Shown here: piece by piece, positions 40,596 through 50,617 of the stretch | Layout: every line of letters starts with the position of its first letter | How positions within the stretch are numbered: position 1 is the stretch's first letter | Assembly: GCF_007475365.1 (NCBI RefSeq) | Contig: NZ_CP034442.1 | Location: 1,364,001-1,428,000 of the forward strand | Direction: 5' to 3' | DNA length: 64,000 nucleotides | Origin: Streptococcus oralis subsp. dentisani | Lineage (GTDB): Bacteria; Bacillota; Bacilli; Lactobacillales; Streptococcaceae | The notes under the pieces: generated by a model | Seen by the model: only the letters and a program-made list of their open reading frames with translations | Told to the model about the DNA's origin: nothing | Databases searched by the model: none | Translations under genes and position numbers: made by a program

Positions 40596-43229
40596 TTATT
40601 TAGCCTCGTACCAAGTTGCTCCTTCATTCTCATCAGCGATGAGGGGAACACTGAGCTGGATGGCTTCTTCCATGGTTTGTTTCACCAGTACTTTGACGGC
40701 TGCCAGTTCTGATTTCGGAACTTCAAGGACAATTTCATCATGCACTTGCAACAGCATCTTGGTCTGATAGCCACCTTCAACTAGAGCTTTGTCTAGCTGG
40801 ATCATAGCAATCTTGAGGATATCTGCTGCTGAACCCTGAATAGGAGAGTTGATGGCTGTCCGCTCCGCAAAACCACGAATGTTGAAGTTGCGCGAATTGA
40901 TATCTGGCAACTCACGACGACGCTTGAAGAGGGTCTCTACATAGCCCTTATCACGCGCCTCACGCACCACCTCATCCATGTAGTTTTTAATACCTGGGAA
41001 GCGTTCAAAGTAAGTGTCAATGTAGGCTTTTGCTTCCTTACGGCTGATGCCTAGATTATTAGACAAACCAAAGTCTGAAATCCCGTAAACCACTCCGAAG
41101 TTAACCGCCTTGGCATTCCGACGGTCGTTTGGAGTCACATCCTCGGGACGCTCAATGCCAAAGACACGCATAGCTGTCGAAGTATGAATATCTGCCCCCT
41201 CTTGGAAGGCCTTGATCAAGTGCTCATCCTTAGAAATATGAGCCAAAACTCGCAATTCAATCTGTGAATAGTCGGAGCTGAGAAGCACACTATCCTCCCA
41301 CTCAGGTACAAAAGCCTTCCGAATGAGACGGCCTTGCTCCAAACGCACAGGAATATTTTGCAAATTTGGATCCACACTAGACAGACGCCCAGTCTGGGTC
41401 AAATCCTGCACATAGCGAGTATGAATCTTACCATCAGCCAAAATCCAGTCCTGCAAGCCAATCACATAGGTAGATTGAATCTTTGCAATCTGACGGTAGT
41501 CGAGGATTTTCTTAACAATCGGAGCAATAGGAGCCAGCCGCTCTAGCACATCCACCGCTGTCGAGTAACCTGTCTTGGTTTTCTTGGTATATTCTAGAGG
41601 AAGACCCAGTTTTTCAAAGAGAAGCACGCCCAACTGCTTAGGGGAATTGATATTAAACTCCTCACCAGCTAGCTCATAAATCTCTTGGGTAAGTTGCTCA
41701 ATGACGATCTCATTTTCAGCCTGCATCTCAAGTAGGGTTTCTTTTTTGACCTTGATCCCAGCAATTTCCATCTTAGCAAGGACAAAAGCCAGAGGTTGCT
41801 CCATGTCATAGAGGAGATCTAACTGTCCATGTTCACTGAGTTTTTCAAGCAAAACAGGCTCTGTCTCAACCAATACTGCAACCTTGCGAGCCAAGTGCTC
41901 CAAGAATTTCTCTCTCTCAGGGATAGCTTTCTTGACCCCCTTACCATAGAAAGTCTCATCATCGACCAAGTATGTTTGACCGTAGAGACTAGCAATTGTT
42001 GAGATTTCATTATTCTCAACAGTAGAGAGGAGGTATTTGGCCAAGCGACTATCAAAAGCAGGAGCCTGCAGATTCAAACCAAAACGATTTAAAAGAACCT
42101 TAGCTTTCTTAAAGTCATACACTTTCAGAGGTGTTTTTTCTAAAAATTCCTTGAGAATCGGCTCCTGCAAGAGCTCAAGTTTATCTGTAGCGTAAAGTTT
42201 ATCCCCACAAGACCAGGCAAAACCAACCAAGTCATCTGTATGGTAATTCTCCCCAAAGAGCTCAAAGTGGAAGATGGAGTCTGCGCTCAGCATGTCTTGA
42301 CTGACGTGATCAACGATAGTGAAATCCAAACTTTCAGGCGCATCCGTTGACGAAACATTCAAAGCTTGCTTGAGCTGTTTGAAGCCCATCTCATCGTAGA
42401 ATTTCCCGAGATTTTCCACATCGGGTCCATTATAGACCAGATCGTCTAGTCCAATCTCAATTGGTGCCTGAGTTTCAATGGTCGCCAGTGTTTTCGATAA
42501 AAAGGCCTGTTCCTTGTCTTTGATGAGATTTTCCTTCATCTTAGAAGCCTTCATCCCATCGATATTTTCATAAATACCCTCTAGCGAACCATGCTCCAGC
42601 AAGAGCTTGATACCCGTCTTTTCACCGATTTTCGTGACGCCAGGGATATTATCAGACTTATCCCCCATAAGAGCCTTAAGATCAATAAACTGAGCTGGTG
42701 TGAGGCCCATCTTTTCCATAAGGTAATCTGGTGTAAAGGCCTCAAACTCAGCCACACCTTTCTTGGAAATCTCGACCACCGTATGTTCATCCGTCAACTG
42801 GATCAAATCCTTATCTCCGCTAACGATTGTCACATCAAAAAAATCTTTCTCAGCCAATCGACCTAGGGTCCCGATGATATCATCCGCTTCATACTGGGCC
42901 AACTCATAGTGGCGAATCCCAAGATGATCTAGCAACTCACGAATGAAGGGAAATTGCTCACGAAACTCATCTGGAGTTTTAGCACGACCACCCTTGTAGT
43001 CTGCATACATCTCTGTTCGGAAAGTCGTCTTACCTGCATCAAAGGCTACCAAAACATGGCTGGGCTCAACCCGCTCTAAGACATGATTCAACATGAGTTG
43101 AAAGCCATAGATTGCATTGGTATGAAGGCCATTAGCATTTTTAAAACGATCCAACTGCTGATAGAGCGCAAAAAAAGCTCGAAAAGCAACAGAAGATCCA
43201 TCAATTAATAATAATTTTTTCTTGTCCAT
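40596..43229 (-). CDS. polA: DNA polymerase I
   Basis: An 877-residue family A polymerase for repair and Okazaki-fragment processing. The N-terminal 5'-nuclease domain (1-290) shows LLIDGSSVAFRAFFAL and the acidic site VSGDKDLIQL. The middle 3'-5' exonuclease-like domain lacks the usual DxE motif, as in other streptococcal enzymes without proofreading. The polymerase domain has SSDYSQIELRVLAHIS (motif A), RRNAKAVNFGVVYG (motif B) and LLQVHDEIVLEVP (motif C). The start is the ATG at 43229; a -10 six bases upstream suggests a leaderless mRNA. Its place beside the thi operon differs from TIGR4 as I recall it. Confidence 0.96.
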   Translation of the reverse strand: MDKKKLLLIDGSSVAFRAFFALYQQLDRFKNANGLHTNAIYGFQLMLNHVLERVEPSHVLVAFDAGKTTFRTEMYADYKGGRAKTPDEFREQFPFIRELLDHLGIRHYELAQYEADDIIGTLGRLAEKDFFDVTIVSGDKDLIQLTDEHTVVEISKKGVAEFEAFTPDYLMEKMGLTPAQFIDLKALMGDKSDNIPGVTKIGEKTGIKLLLEHGSLEGIYENIDGMKASKMKENLIKDKEQAFLSKTLATIETQAPIEIGLDDLVYNGPDVENLGKFYDEMGFKQLKQALNVSSTDAPESLDFTIVDHVSQDMLSADSIFHFELFGENYHTDDLVGFAWSCGDKLYATDKLELLQEPILKEFLEKTPLKVYDFKKAKVLLNRFGLNLQAPAFDSRLAKYLLSTVENNEISTIASLYGQTYLVDDETFYGKGVKKAIPEREKFLEHLARKVAVLVETEPVLLEKLSEHGQLDLLYDMEQPLAFVLAKMEIAGIKVKKETLLEMQAENEIVIEQLTQEIYELAGEEFNINSPKQLGVLLFEKLGLPLEYTKKTKTGYSTAVDVLERLAPIAPIVKKILDYRQIAKIQSTYVIGLQDWILADGKIHTRYVQDLTQTGRLSSVDPNLQNIPVRLEQGRLIRKAFVPEWEDSVLLSSDYSQIELRVLAHISKDEHLIKAFQEGADIHTSTAMRVFGIERPEDVTPNDRRNAKAVNFGVVYGISDFGLSNNLGISRKEAKAYIDTYFERFPGIKNYMDEVVREARDKGYVETLFKRRRELPDINSRNFNIRGFAERTAINSPIQGSAADILKIAMIQLDKALVEGGYQTKMLLQVHDEIVLEVPKSELAAVKVLVKQTMEEAIQLSVPLIADENEGATWYEAK

Positions 43230-43235
43230 ACACCC

Positions 43236-43241
43236 ATTATA
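43236..43241 (-). promoter_or_regulatory. -10 element of polA, 6 bases before the start codon
   Basis: TATAAT on the minus strand, followed by GGGTGT and the ATG. The -35 is poor. If real, transcription begins at the start codon; GGGTG is too close to serve as a normal ribosome site. Confidence 0.5.
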
Positions 43242-43313
43242 AAGGAAAGAGGGGAAAAATACCATCGGAAAGAATAGGCAAATGGTAGTGAAGTTCTCTT
43301 TTTTATATTCTTT

Positions 43314-44423
43314 CTAGATTCTAGCTCCATTACTATCCACTCGATAGCCATCCACAGTAGTATTCACTGCTAAAGCCCCTGAAGCATTGACGTAGTAAGA
43401 TTTTCCGCCTACCTGGAACCACTGACTAGACTTCATAGCCCCTGAACTTTCCAAATAGTACCATGTTCCATTTTCCTTGAGCCAACCTGTCTGCATCTCC
43501 CCTGATGCCTTTAGATAGTACCAATGCGAGCCATCCTTCACCCAACCTGTTGACATGGTTCCATTTTCTTTGAAGTGATACCAACTGCCATTTATTTTCT
43601 TCCAACCAGTTGCGAATTTCCCATTCTCACGGTAATTCCAAATACCATTTTGCTTCTTCCAACCATTCTCCACCGATTCTGTTTCCATATACTGGACGTA
43701 TCTCCTCATTCCACTATAGGACAGGTAACTAAGCCACTTATAACCGTCTTTTTCTACGATTTGATCGTAGCTAACATTTTCACCAGGATAGTAGTAGTCG
43801 ATAACTTGCGCTGTACTTGACGGCTGGTTTCGAATGGCAGACTTTTGAGTAAACGTATGAGTCCCACTAGACGCCAACCCTGACCTGATAGGATTTCCAG
43901 TTCTACCACCATTCCCTACCAAGTCCTTAAAATGGATAAAACCTGTCATAGAGCTAGCTTTTACGCTTCGACGATTGTATTTCTCCCTAACTCCATAGTT
44001 ATACTCTTCGATCTCAATCGTATCCCCTGATACATTTGATACCCAGGCCACATGGCCGTAGTAACCTTCTGTCGACCAAGCGATAGAGCCAATTTCAGGT
44101 TTGCTGTCAACACGGTAGCCTTCTCGCCTTGCACGATGTCCCCATTCATTCGCATTTCCATAAGCAGGCGGAATCTCGAAGCCATTTACACTACTCAAAC
44201 GAAAGGCCGCAAAAGACGTACACTGGCGAGAATACATCCGCCACTGGTCGATTTCTACACTACCATTTTTATAGTGAAGCGGATAGTCATCGCCACGCGC
44301 TACACTGTCGGCCTGAACCGATTCACCTCCAAACAAAAAGGCACTCGTAACCAACAATGTAGCCAATCCTACACCCAACTGGGTATATCTACTCTTCTTA
44401 ACTCCTGATTTTAAAAACGTCAT
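43314..44423 (-). CDS. cbpD: Choline-binding murein hydrolase, competence-induced
   Basis: A 369-residue secreted fratricin. A signal peptide (about 1-39, ending near VQADS) is followed by a CHAP domain (about 45-165) with RQCTSFAAFRL (nucleophilic Cys) and GHVAWVSNV (His). One SH3b domain (about 185-255, THTFTQKSAIRNQPSS onward) and four to five choline-binding repeats (GWKKINGSWYHFKENG type) end the protein. CbpD is released during competence to lyse non-competent neighbours. Pneumococcal CbpD is longer (about 448 residues, two SH3b, as I recall); this is a one-SH3b form. A ComX-type box lies 48 bases upstream. Confidence 0.92.
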   Translation of the reverse strand: MTFLKSGVKKSRYTQLGVGLATLLVTSAFLFGGESVQADSVARGDDYPLHYKNGSVEIDQWRMYSRQCTSFAAFRLSSVNGFEIPPAYGNANEWGHRARREGYRVDSKPEIGSIAWSTEGYYGHVAWVSNVSGDTIEIEEYNYGVREKYNRRSVKASSMTGFIHFKDLVGNGGRTGNPIRSGLASSGTHTFTQKSAIRNQPSSTAQVIDYYYPGENVSYDQIVEKDGYKWLSYLSYSGMRRYVQYMETESVENGWKKQNGIWNYRENGKFATGWKKINGSWYHFKENGTMSTGWVKDGSHWYYLKASGEMQTGWLKENGTWYYLESSGAMKSSQWFQVGGKSYYVNASGALAVNTTVDGYRVDSNGARI

Positions 44424-44449
44424 TCATTCTCCTTAATAATATAAATTTC

Positions 44450-44478
44450 CGAGGTTCCCCTCGTTTATACTATTCGGG
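44450..44478 (-). promoter_or_regulatory. cbpD competence promoter (combox-like) and 5' hairpin
   Basis: Minus-strand CCCGAATA (44471-44478) preceded by a run of T matches the ComX/SigX box TACGAATA in its CGAATA core. A hairpin CGAGG-GGAA-CCTCG (44450-44463) would lie at the very 5' end of the mRNA. AAGGAG precedes the start. Confidence 0.7.
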
Positions 44479-44490
44479 AAAAAAAGAAAA

Positions 44491-44509
44491 AAGTGAGCAA
44501 AGCCCACTT
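44491..44509 (-). terminator. Terminator after veg
   Basis: AAGTGAGC (44491-44498) pairs with GCCCACTT (44502-44509), one G-T pair; TTTTTTC follows on the minus strand. Confidence 0.75.
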
Positions 44510-44513
44510 CATT

Positions 44514-44789
44514 TTAGGATTCTTGGTCTAGATAGCGAATCAAATTCTTCTCTGTCAAGATATCTGAGTAGGTGAAGGATTCAACATAGACATTGGCTTG
44601 TTTGTCTCCTTCAACATCCCCAAATTCAACGATAAATAGGGACGGATAAACCTCAATTAGCTTACCCAATCTATTTTTTTGGCGCTTACGGCCATTCTCC
44701 AAAGTCATTTCAACGACTTGTCCCTCATGCGCCTTGATTTCTTCTTTGATTTTTTTCATCTTGGCTACATCTGTAAATGCATCTGACAT
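44514..44789 (-). CDS. veg: Veg family protein
   Basis: A 91-residue protein of the Veg family (DUF1021), a small conserved Gram-positive beta-fold protein. Typical are the IKEEIKAHEGQVVEMTLENGRKR stretch (described from about residue 14) and LIEVYPSLFIVEF. In Bacillus subtilis Veg affects biofilm matrix genes and spores; the role in streptococci is not known. It lies 1 base after the helicase gene and ends in a terminator. Confidence 0.9.
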   Translation of the reverse strand: MSDAFTDVAKMKKIKEEIKAHEGQVVEMTLENGRKRQKNRLGKLIEVYPSLFIVEFGDVEGDKQANVYVESFTYSDILTEKNLIRYLDQES

Positions 44790-44790
44790 C

Positions 44791-46143
44791 TTATGCCTCC
44801 CTCTTTGAGATACTTGAAAATTTATTGTATTCTTTTTGGAAAATCAATTCCACCGTTCCGCGAGCTCCACTACGGTTTTTCTCGATGATAACCTCTACCT
44901 TGTTATTTGGAATTCCTTCCTCTTCTTCACCCGCACGATCATAGTAGTCGTCACGGTATAGAAAGGCTACGATATCTGCATCCTGCTCGATAGAACCCGA
45001 TTCACGAATATCAGACAAGACTGGTCTCTTATCCTGACGCTGTTCCACTCCACGAGATAACTGACTAAGAGCAATGACTGGAACTTTCAATTCCTTAGCT
45101 AGAATTTTCAACTGACGAGAAATTTCAGAAACTTCTTGTTGGCGGTTTTCCCGACCAGTCCCTGTGATAAGCTGTAGGTAGTCGATCAAAATCAAGCCTA
45201 GATTGCCTGTTTCTTGAGCCAGTTTCCGTGAGCGCGAACGAATTTCCGTAATTCGAATCCCCGGTGTATCATCGATATAGATACTCGCATTGGCTAGGTT
45301 CCCTTGAGCAATGGTATACTTTTGCCATTCCTCATCGGTCAATTGACCCGTACGGATAGAATGAGACTCCACCAAGCCTTCGGCCGCTAGCATCCGGTCT
45401 ACTAGACTTTCCGCACCCATTTCCAGTGAAAAGATGGCTACCGTCTTGTCCAACTTAGTCCCGATGTTCTGAGCAATATTCAAGGCAAAGGCTGTTTTAC
45501 CGACCGCAGGACGAGCTGCGATAATAATCAGTTCCTCCTCATGGAGACCTGTCGTCATATGATCCAAATCACGGTAGCCCGTTGCAATACCAGTTATATC
45601 CGTTGTTTGTTGTGACCGAACTTCTAGGTTCCCAAAGTTGATATTTAAAATATCACGGATATTCTTGAAACCACTACGATTTGCGTTTTCACTTACATCA
45701 ATGAGCCCCTTTTCAGCCTGCGCAATGATTTCATCTACAGGCTTAGAAGCTTCATAGGCTTGGTTGACAGAGTCTGTCAACTTGGAAATCAAGCGACGTA
45801 GCATAGCCTTTTCTGCAACGATTTTAGCATAATACTCCGCGTTAGCTGAAGTTGGTACAGAGTTGACAATTTCAACAAGATAGGACAAGCCACCAATGTT
45901 TTGGAGATCCCCTTGGCTATCCAAAATCGTCCGAACCGTCGTCGCATCGATCGCTTCTCCACGATCCGACAAGTCTACCATCGCTTGGAAAATCAACCGA
46001 TGAGCATACTTAAAGAAGTCTCGAGAATCAATATATTCTCGGACAAAAACGAGTTTGCTCTCATCTATAAAAATAGCCCCCAGAACAGATTGTTCGGCCA
46101 AAATATCCTGAGGTTGAACTCGCAGTTCCTCTACTTCTGCCAT
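44791..46143 (-). CDS. dnaC: Replicative DNA helicase (DnaB type)
   Basis: A 450-residue hexameric helicase that unwinds DNA at the fork (named dnaC in Gram-positives, dnaB in E. coli). The N-terminal domain (1-150) starts RVQPQDILAEQSVLGA. The RecA-like part has Walker A AARPAVGKTAFALN, Walker B GLILIDYLQLI and the SREISRQLK-type segment EVSEISRQLKILAKEL, then SDIRESGSIEQDAD. It lies about 43 bases after rplI, in the conserved gdpP-rplI-dnaC order. Confidence 0.97.
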   Translation of the reverse strand: MAEVEELRVQPQDILAEQSVLGAIFIDESKLVFVREYIDSRDFFKYAHRLIFQAMVDLSDRGEAIDATTVRTILDSQGDLQNIGGLSYLVEIVNSVPTSANAEYYAKIVAEKAMLRRLISKLTDSVNQAYEASKPVDEIIAQAEKGLIDVSENANRSGFKNIRDILNINFGNLEVRSQQTTDITGIATGYRDLDHMTTGLHEEELIIIAARPAVGKTAFALNIAQNIGTKLDKTVAIFSLEMGAESLVDRMLAAEGLVESHSIRTGQLTDEEWQKYTIAQGNLANASIYIDDTPGIRITEIRSRSRKLAQETGNLGLILIDYLQLITGTGRENRQQEVSEISRQLKILAKELKVPVIALSQLSRGVEQRQDKRPVLSDIRESGSIEQDADIVAFLYRDDYYDRAGEEEEGIPNNKVEVIIEKNRSGARGTVELIFQKEYNKFSSISKREA

Positions 46144-46186
46144 CCGACTTTCCTTCCTTTTACAATCTTGTCAAGAAGTTGTAAAC

Positions 46187-46639
46187 TTAACCTTCTTTTA
46201 CACGAAGATTGATGACGCTTGTAACATCTTGGTAGATTTTTACTGGTACATCAATCAAACCTACTGCTCGAATTGGTGCTTTTACTTGAATGTGACGCTT
46301 GTCAATATTGATACCAAACTGCTTTTGCAATTCTTCTGCAATTTTCTTGTTGGTGATGGATCCAAAGGTACGACCATCTGGGCCAACCTTTTCAACAAAC
46401 TCTACAACCGTTTCTTCTGCTTCAAGCTTGGCCTTGATGGCTTTTGCTTCAGCAATCATTTCAGCATGAGCCTTTTCTTCAGACTTCTGTTTTCCACGCA
46501 ATTCACCGATTGCCTGAGCAGTTGCTTCCTTAGCCAAATTCTTTTTAATCAGGAAGTTTTGAGCATAGCCAGTTGGCACTTCCTTGATTTCGCCTTTTTT
46601 CCCTTTTCCTTTGACATCTGCTAAAAAGATTACTTTCAT
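46187..46639 (-). CDS. rplI: Ribosomal protein bL9
   Basis: A 150-residue large-subunit protein. The N-terminal domain starts [21 protein letters not shown] and continues [13 protein letters not shown]; a long central helix (about 45-75) links to the C-terminal domain with [16 protein letters not shown]. Its start overlaps the gdpP stop by four bases (ATGA). Confidence 0.98.
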   Translation of the reverse strand: MKVIFLADVKGKGKKGEIKEVPTGYAQNFLIKKNLAKEATAQAIGELRGKQKSEEKAHAEMIAEAKAIKAKLEAEETVVEFVEKVGPDGRTFGSITNKKIAEELQKQFGINIDKRHIQVKAPIRAVGLIDVPVKIYQDVTSVINLRVKEG

Positions 46640-48609
46640 TCTTCTTTCTCCTTTTCCTTTAGTTCATCCAAGATAAGTTGAGTCAATTTTCCTCCAACTT
46701 CTGATAGACTCATATCCTTAATCTGCGCAGCAGCTAGGTTAAAGTGACCACCACCGCCCAGTTCTTCCATAATCCGTTGCACATTGATTTTACTGCGGCT
46801 TCGAGCCGAGATAGAGATGAATCCTTGTGTATTTTTTGCCAGAACGAAACTAGCCTCAATGCCGGACATAGCCAACATAGCATCAGCAGCCTTACTGATG
46901 ACAATCGTGTCATAAGTCGTTGAGTCCTTAGCTTGGGCAATCAAGATATCTGAACCTAGCTTACGACCTTGTAAAATGAGTTCATTTACCTCACGGTACT
47001 CTTCAAAATCTGTCGCAGCAATCTCCTGAATAGCAATACTATCGCTTCCACGTGTTCTGAGGTAGCTAGCCACATCAAAAGTTCGACTCGTTACTCGAGA
47101 TGTGAAATTCTTGGTATCCAGCATCATACCAGCCATCAAAACACTAGCCTGCATACGACTCAAACGATTCTTCTTAGAATTTTGGAACTGAATCAACTCT
47201 GTGACCAACTCACTCGCACTACTTGCTCCACTTTCGATATAGGTGATGACTGCATTCTCAGGGAAATCCTGATCACGTCTATGATGGTCAATGACAATGG
47301 TTTGCGTGAATAATTCATAAAAACCTTTGGACAAGGTCAAAGCCGTCTTGGAATGATCCACTAAAATCAACAAAGAGCGCTTGGTGACCAATCTCATCGC
47401 ATCAGCCAGAGGCAAGAGCTTAGTGACACCCTCTTTTTCCAAGAAGTTGACGGCGCGCTCAATGTCTGGCGACATTTGTTCTGCATCGTAGACTGCATAA
47501 CTGTCTTCTGTAATATTGCTCGCAAACAGCTGCATACCGACTGCAGACCCCAAGGCATCCATATCCAGATTCTTGTGCCCGACTACAAAGACTTGGTCTA
47601 CACTTCTAATTTTATCTGAAATAGCTGTCATCATTGCTCTGGTACGTGTTCTTGTTCTCTTAACAGAGGCTGCGGAACCACCACCAAAGTAGACTGGGTT
47701 CTTGGTTTCATCATTTTCCTTGACAACTACTTGGTCCCCACCACGAACCTCAGCTAGGTTTAAGTTCCTTAGAGCAACTTTCCCTATCTCATCATGATTT
47801 CCATCACCATAAGAAAAGCCCATGCTCAAGGTCAATGGCAGCTGTCTCTGTTTTGCCTCCTCACGAAAGGCATCAATCACAGAGAATTTATCATTCATCA
47901 AGCCCTCAAGAACTGTGTAATCAGTAAATAAATAAAAGCGATCCATACCCACACGCCGAGAAAACATAGCATACTTACTAGCAAATTCTGAAACAAAATT
48001 TGCTACAAAGCTATTGATATGACTAATATCGGAGTCGGAGGTTGCATCTTCTAGATCATCGTAGTTGTCTACCGAGATAACCCCAATCACTGGTCGACTG
48101 GTTACCAATTCGACGGTTGCTTCGTACTCCCCAGAAACATCAAAGAAATACAAAACACCTGAGGCCTTATCCATATGAACAGCATATCGTGTTTCGCCCA
48201 AGGTAGCATAAGAACCAGGGTTCCCCACAGAAGCCTTGATAATGGTTTGAATCAAGTCAACATCAATTTCGCCTTCTTCAGTCGTCAAAATCAACTCAGC
48301 ATAAGGATTAAACCATTCGACTTCGCCACTAGATAAGTCTAATTTCAGAACACCAACTGGCATTTGATCGAGCAGCGTGTTCAAGCTATCTTCCGCTTGA
48401 TGGTTTACGTATTGGATTTGTTCAATTTCGCTCTTTTCATACCGTTTTTTTTGCCAGATGAATAAAAGCAGATAAAGAAGTACAAATAAAAACAAGGCAC
48501 TGATTGTTACAACATTATTTTGTGAAAAAATAATCAGCATTGTTAAGGTTCCGAAAGTTGCAATCCCTAGTAGAACCGCAGAAATCGGGGTTAAATTATT
48601 TTTTTTCAT
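46636..48609 (-). CDS. gdpP: c-di-AMP phosphodiesterase GdpP
   Basis: A 657-residue membrane enzyme that breaks c-di-AMP to pApA (Pde1 in pneumococcus). Two membrane helices (about 10-53), a PAS domain (about 75-140), a degenerate GGDEF domain (about 165-300) and a DHH/DHHA1 part with [33 protein letters not shown] and the C-terminal [12 protein letters not shown]. It helps set potassium and wall homeostasis. The ATG at 48609 is chosen: AAGAGG lies upstream, and the earlier ATG at 48627 almost touches the -10. Confidence 0.95.
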   Translation of the reverse strand: MKKNNLTPISAVLLGIATFGTLTMLIIFSQNNVVTISALFLFVLLYLLLFIWQKKRYEKSEIEQIQYVNHQAEDSLNTLLDQMPVGVLKLDLSSGEVEWFNPYAELILTTEEGEIDVDLIQTIIKASVGNPGSYATLGETRYAVHMDKASGVLYFFDVSGEYEATVELVTSRPVIGVISVDNYDDLEDATSDSDISHINSFVANFVSEFASKYAMFSRRVGMDRFYLFTDYTVLEGLMNDKFSVIDAFREEAKQRQLPLTLSMGFSYGDGNHDEIGKVALRNLNLAEVRGGDQVVVKENDETKNPVYFGGGSAASVKRTRTRTRAMMTAISDKIRSVDQVFVVGHKNLDMDALGSAVGMQLFASNITEDSYAVYDAEQMSPDIERAVNFLEKEGVTKLLPLADAMRLVTKRSLLILVDHSKTALTLSKGFYELFTQTIVIDHHRRDQDFPENAVITYIESGASSASELVTELIQFQNSKKNRLSRMQASVLMAGMMLDTKNFTSRVTSRTFDVASYLRTRGSDSIAIQEIAATDFEEYREVNELILQGRKLGSDILIAQAKDSTTYDTIVISKAADAMLAMSGIEASFVLAKNTQGFISISARSRSKINVQRIMEELGGGGHFNLAAAQIKDMSLSEVGGKLTQLILDELKEKEKEE

Positions 48610-48628
48610 TCTAAACCTCTTGCGCATT

Positions 48629-48637
48629 ATTATATCA
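48629..48637 (-). promoter_or_regulatory. Extended -10 promoter of gdpP
   Basis: Minus-strand TGA-TATAAT (hexamer 48629-48634), about 20 bases before the ATG at 48609. The -35 is weak. Confidence 0.6.
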
Positions 48638-48713
48638 CAAATGCCCTTAAAAAGCGACCTTTAAAAAGTGGTAAGCCTCCTTTTCCTTATTGATTTTTTT
48701 ATGGTTTTAATGC

Positions 48714-48742
48714 AAAAAGGAGAATAAGCTCATTATCCTCCT
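48714..48742 (-). terminator. Terminator after the thiolase gene
   Basis: AGGAGAATAA (48718-48727) pairs with TTATCCTCCT (48733-48742) with one mismatch or wobble; TTTTT follows on the minus strand. Confidence 0.8.
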
Positions 48743-48761
48743 GCACTAAGATTACTACCAT

Positions 48762-49940
48762 CTAACGTTCAACGATGAGGGCTGTTCCCATCCCTCCCCC
48801 GATACAGAGAGTTGCTAAACCAGTTTTGGCATCACGCTTCATCATCTCATGTACCAGAGTCACTAAGATACGACAGCCTGAAGCTCCAATTGGGTGACCG
48901 AGAGCAATCGCACCACCATTGACATTGACAATATCTGTGTTAAAGCCAAGTATTTTCCCAACCGCACAAGCCTGAGCAGCAAAGGCTTCATTTGACTCAA
49001 TCAAGTCAAGCTCATCAACTGTCAAATTGCCTTTTTCAAGAGCTTTGCGAGTCGCATAAATCGGTCCACATCCCATCATCTTAGGATCCAAACCTGCACT
49101 TGCATACGAACGAATGCGAGCAATCACTGGAAGTCCTAATTCTTCAGCTTTTTCAGCACTCATGACCAAGACAGCTGCTGCCCCGTCATTGATACCTGAA
49201 GCATTTCCCGCCGTAACAGAACCGTCTTTTTTGAAAACAGGACCTAGCTTAGACAAACTCTCCAAGCTGGCATCTTTTCTAGGAAATTCATCTGTATCAA
49301 AGACAATAGGATCACCTTTGCGTTGAGGAATGACCACTGGAACAATCTCTTTCTTAAAGCGTCCAGATTCTATAGCCGCCACTGCTCGTTTTTGTGATTC
49401 CAAAGCAAGAGCATCTTGTTCATCCCGGCTAATACCATATTCTTCAGCCACATTCTCAGCTGTGATCCCCATATGGTATTCGTTAAAAGCATCAGACAAA
49501 CCGTCCTTAATCATGGTATCTACCACTTTTGAATCTCCCATACGGCCACCCCAACGGAAACTTGGCAAAACGTATGGAGCCTGACTCATGTTTTCTGCAC
49601 CACCAGCCACGACAATATCTGCATCGCCACACTGAATCGCTTGAGCAGCCAACTGCACGGCCTTCAAACCGGAACCACAAACCTTGTTGATAGTAAAGGC
49701 TGGTGTAAATTCAGGGAGTCCTGCATGAACGCTCATTTGACGAGCTACGTTTTGACCTAAACCTGCGCCTAGGACATTCCCCATAATCACTTCGTCTACC
49801 TGCTCTGGTTTGACATTGGCTTTTTCCAAAGCGCTCTTAATGACCAAAGATCCCAAATCAACAGCAGAAACATTCTTCAAGCTCCCTCCAAAGGAACCAA
49901 TAGGAGTTCGCACTGCTGAAACAATCACCACGTCTTTCAT
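48762..49940 (-). CDS. Acetyl-CoA acetyltransferase (thiolase)
   Basis: A 392-residue type II thiolase joining two acetyl-CoA to acetoacetyl-CoA. Catalytic Cys is in [11 protein letters not shown] (about residue 88), the His in [13 protein letters not shown] (near 348) and the second Cys in LCIGGGMG (near 378). In streptococci this feeds the mevalonate route to isoprenoids (HMG-CoA synthase and reductase are elsewhere). The start at 49940 has GGAGG at normal distance; an ATG four codons earlier overlaps that site. It is a single-gene unit between gdpP and hpf, a place where I do not recall it in pneumococcus. Confidence 0.93.
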   Translation of the reverse strand: MKDVVIVSAVRTPIGSFGGSLKNVSAVDLGSLVIKSALEKANVKPEQVDEVIMGNVLGAGLGQNVARQMSVHAGLPEFTPAFTINKVCGSGLKAVQLAAQAIQCGDADIVVAGGAENMSQAPYVLPSFRWGGRMGDSKVVDTMIKDGLSDAFNEYHMGITAENVAEEYGISRDEQDALALESQKRAVAAIESGRFKKEIVPVVIPQRKGDPIVFDTDEFPRKDASLESLSKLGPVFKKDGSVTAGNASGINDGAAAVLVMSAEKAEELGLPVIARIRSYASAGLDPKMMGCGPIYATRKALEKGNLTVDELDLIESNEAFAAQACAVGKILGFNTDIVNVNGGAIALGHPIGASGCRILVTLVHEMMKRDAKTGLATLCIGGGMGTALIVER

Positions 49941-49980
49941 AACTACCTCCATTTATACCTTGTATAATGATGCAATACAA

Positions 49981-50008
49981 AAGTGGTTTACAATTGTGTA
50001 AACCACTT
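49981..50008. terminator. Terminator between hpf and the thiolase gene
   Basis: AAGTGGTTTACA (49981-49992) is perfectly complementary to TGTAAACCACTT (49997-50008) around a four-base loop, with T-runs on both sides. Confidence 0.85.
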
Positions 50009-50027
50009 TTACATAGTTGTCAAGGTT

Positions 50028-50576
50028 TTATGATTCCTTAACTTCTAGCAAACCAACTTCACCATCTTCGCGGCGATACAAAACATTTGTTGTTTGATCT
50101 TCTACATCTACATAGATAAAGAAATCATGTCCCAACAAGTCCATTTGAAGAAGAGCTTCTTCCAAATCCATTGGTTTTAAATCAATTTGTTTTGAACGAA
50201 CCACTTTTGGCTGCACAACATTTGCATCTTCAACTAGAGCATCTGTAAAGAGTTGGCTTGTTGCAACCTTATTTTTATTCTTGCGTTCGATTTTTGTTTT
50301 ATTTTTTCGAATCTGGCGTTCAATTTTATCTGTTACAAGATCGATAGAACCATACATATCTTGAGAAATATCTTCTGCACGAAGGGTAATTGATCCAAGT
50401 GGAATTGTTACTTCAACTTTTGCTGTTTTTTCACGGTAAACTTTCAAGTTGACACGTGCATCCAACTCTTGTTCAGGTTGAAAATATTTTTCGATCTTTT
50501 CGAGTTTAGAAACTACATAATTGCGAATTGCTTCTGTTACTTCTAGGTTTTCACCACGGATACTATATTTAATCAT
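50028..50576 (-). CDS. hpf: Long-form hibernation-promoting factor
   Basis: A 182-residue long HPF that makes 100S ribosome dimers in resting cells. The N-terminal ribosome-binding domain (1-100) begins MIKYSIRGENLEVTEAIRNYV; after a basic linker comes the C-terminal dimerisation domain (about 125-180, VVRSKQIDLKPMDLEEALLQM to FIYVDVEDQTTNVLYRREDGEVGLL). AGAAGG precedes the ATG. A strong promoter with a cre-like site lies upstream, suggesting that sugar supply controls it. Confidence 0.96.
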   Translation of the reverse strand: MIKYSIRGENLEVTEAIRNYVVSKLEKIEKYFQPEQELDARVNLKVYREKTAKVEVTIPLGSITLRAEDISQDMYGSIDLVTDKIERQIRKNKTKIERKNKNKVATSQLFTDALVEDANVVQPKVVRSKQIDLKPMDLEEALLQMDLLGHDFFIYVDVEDQTTNVLYRREDGEVGLLEVKES

Positions 50577-50617
50577 ATAAGTACCTTCTTTCTAAACATT
50601 TTTATTTTTCTAACTAT

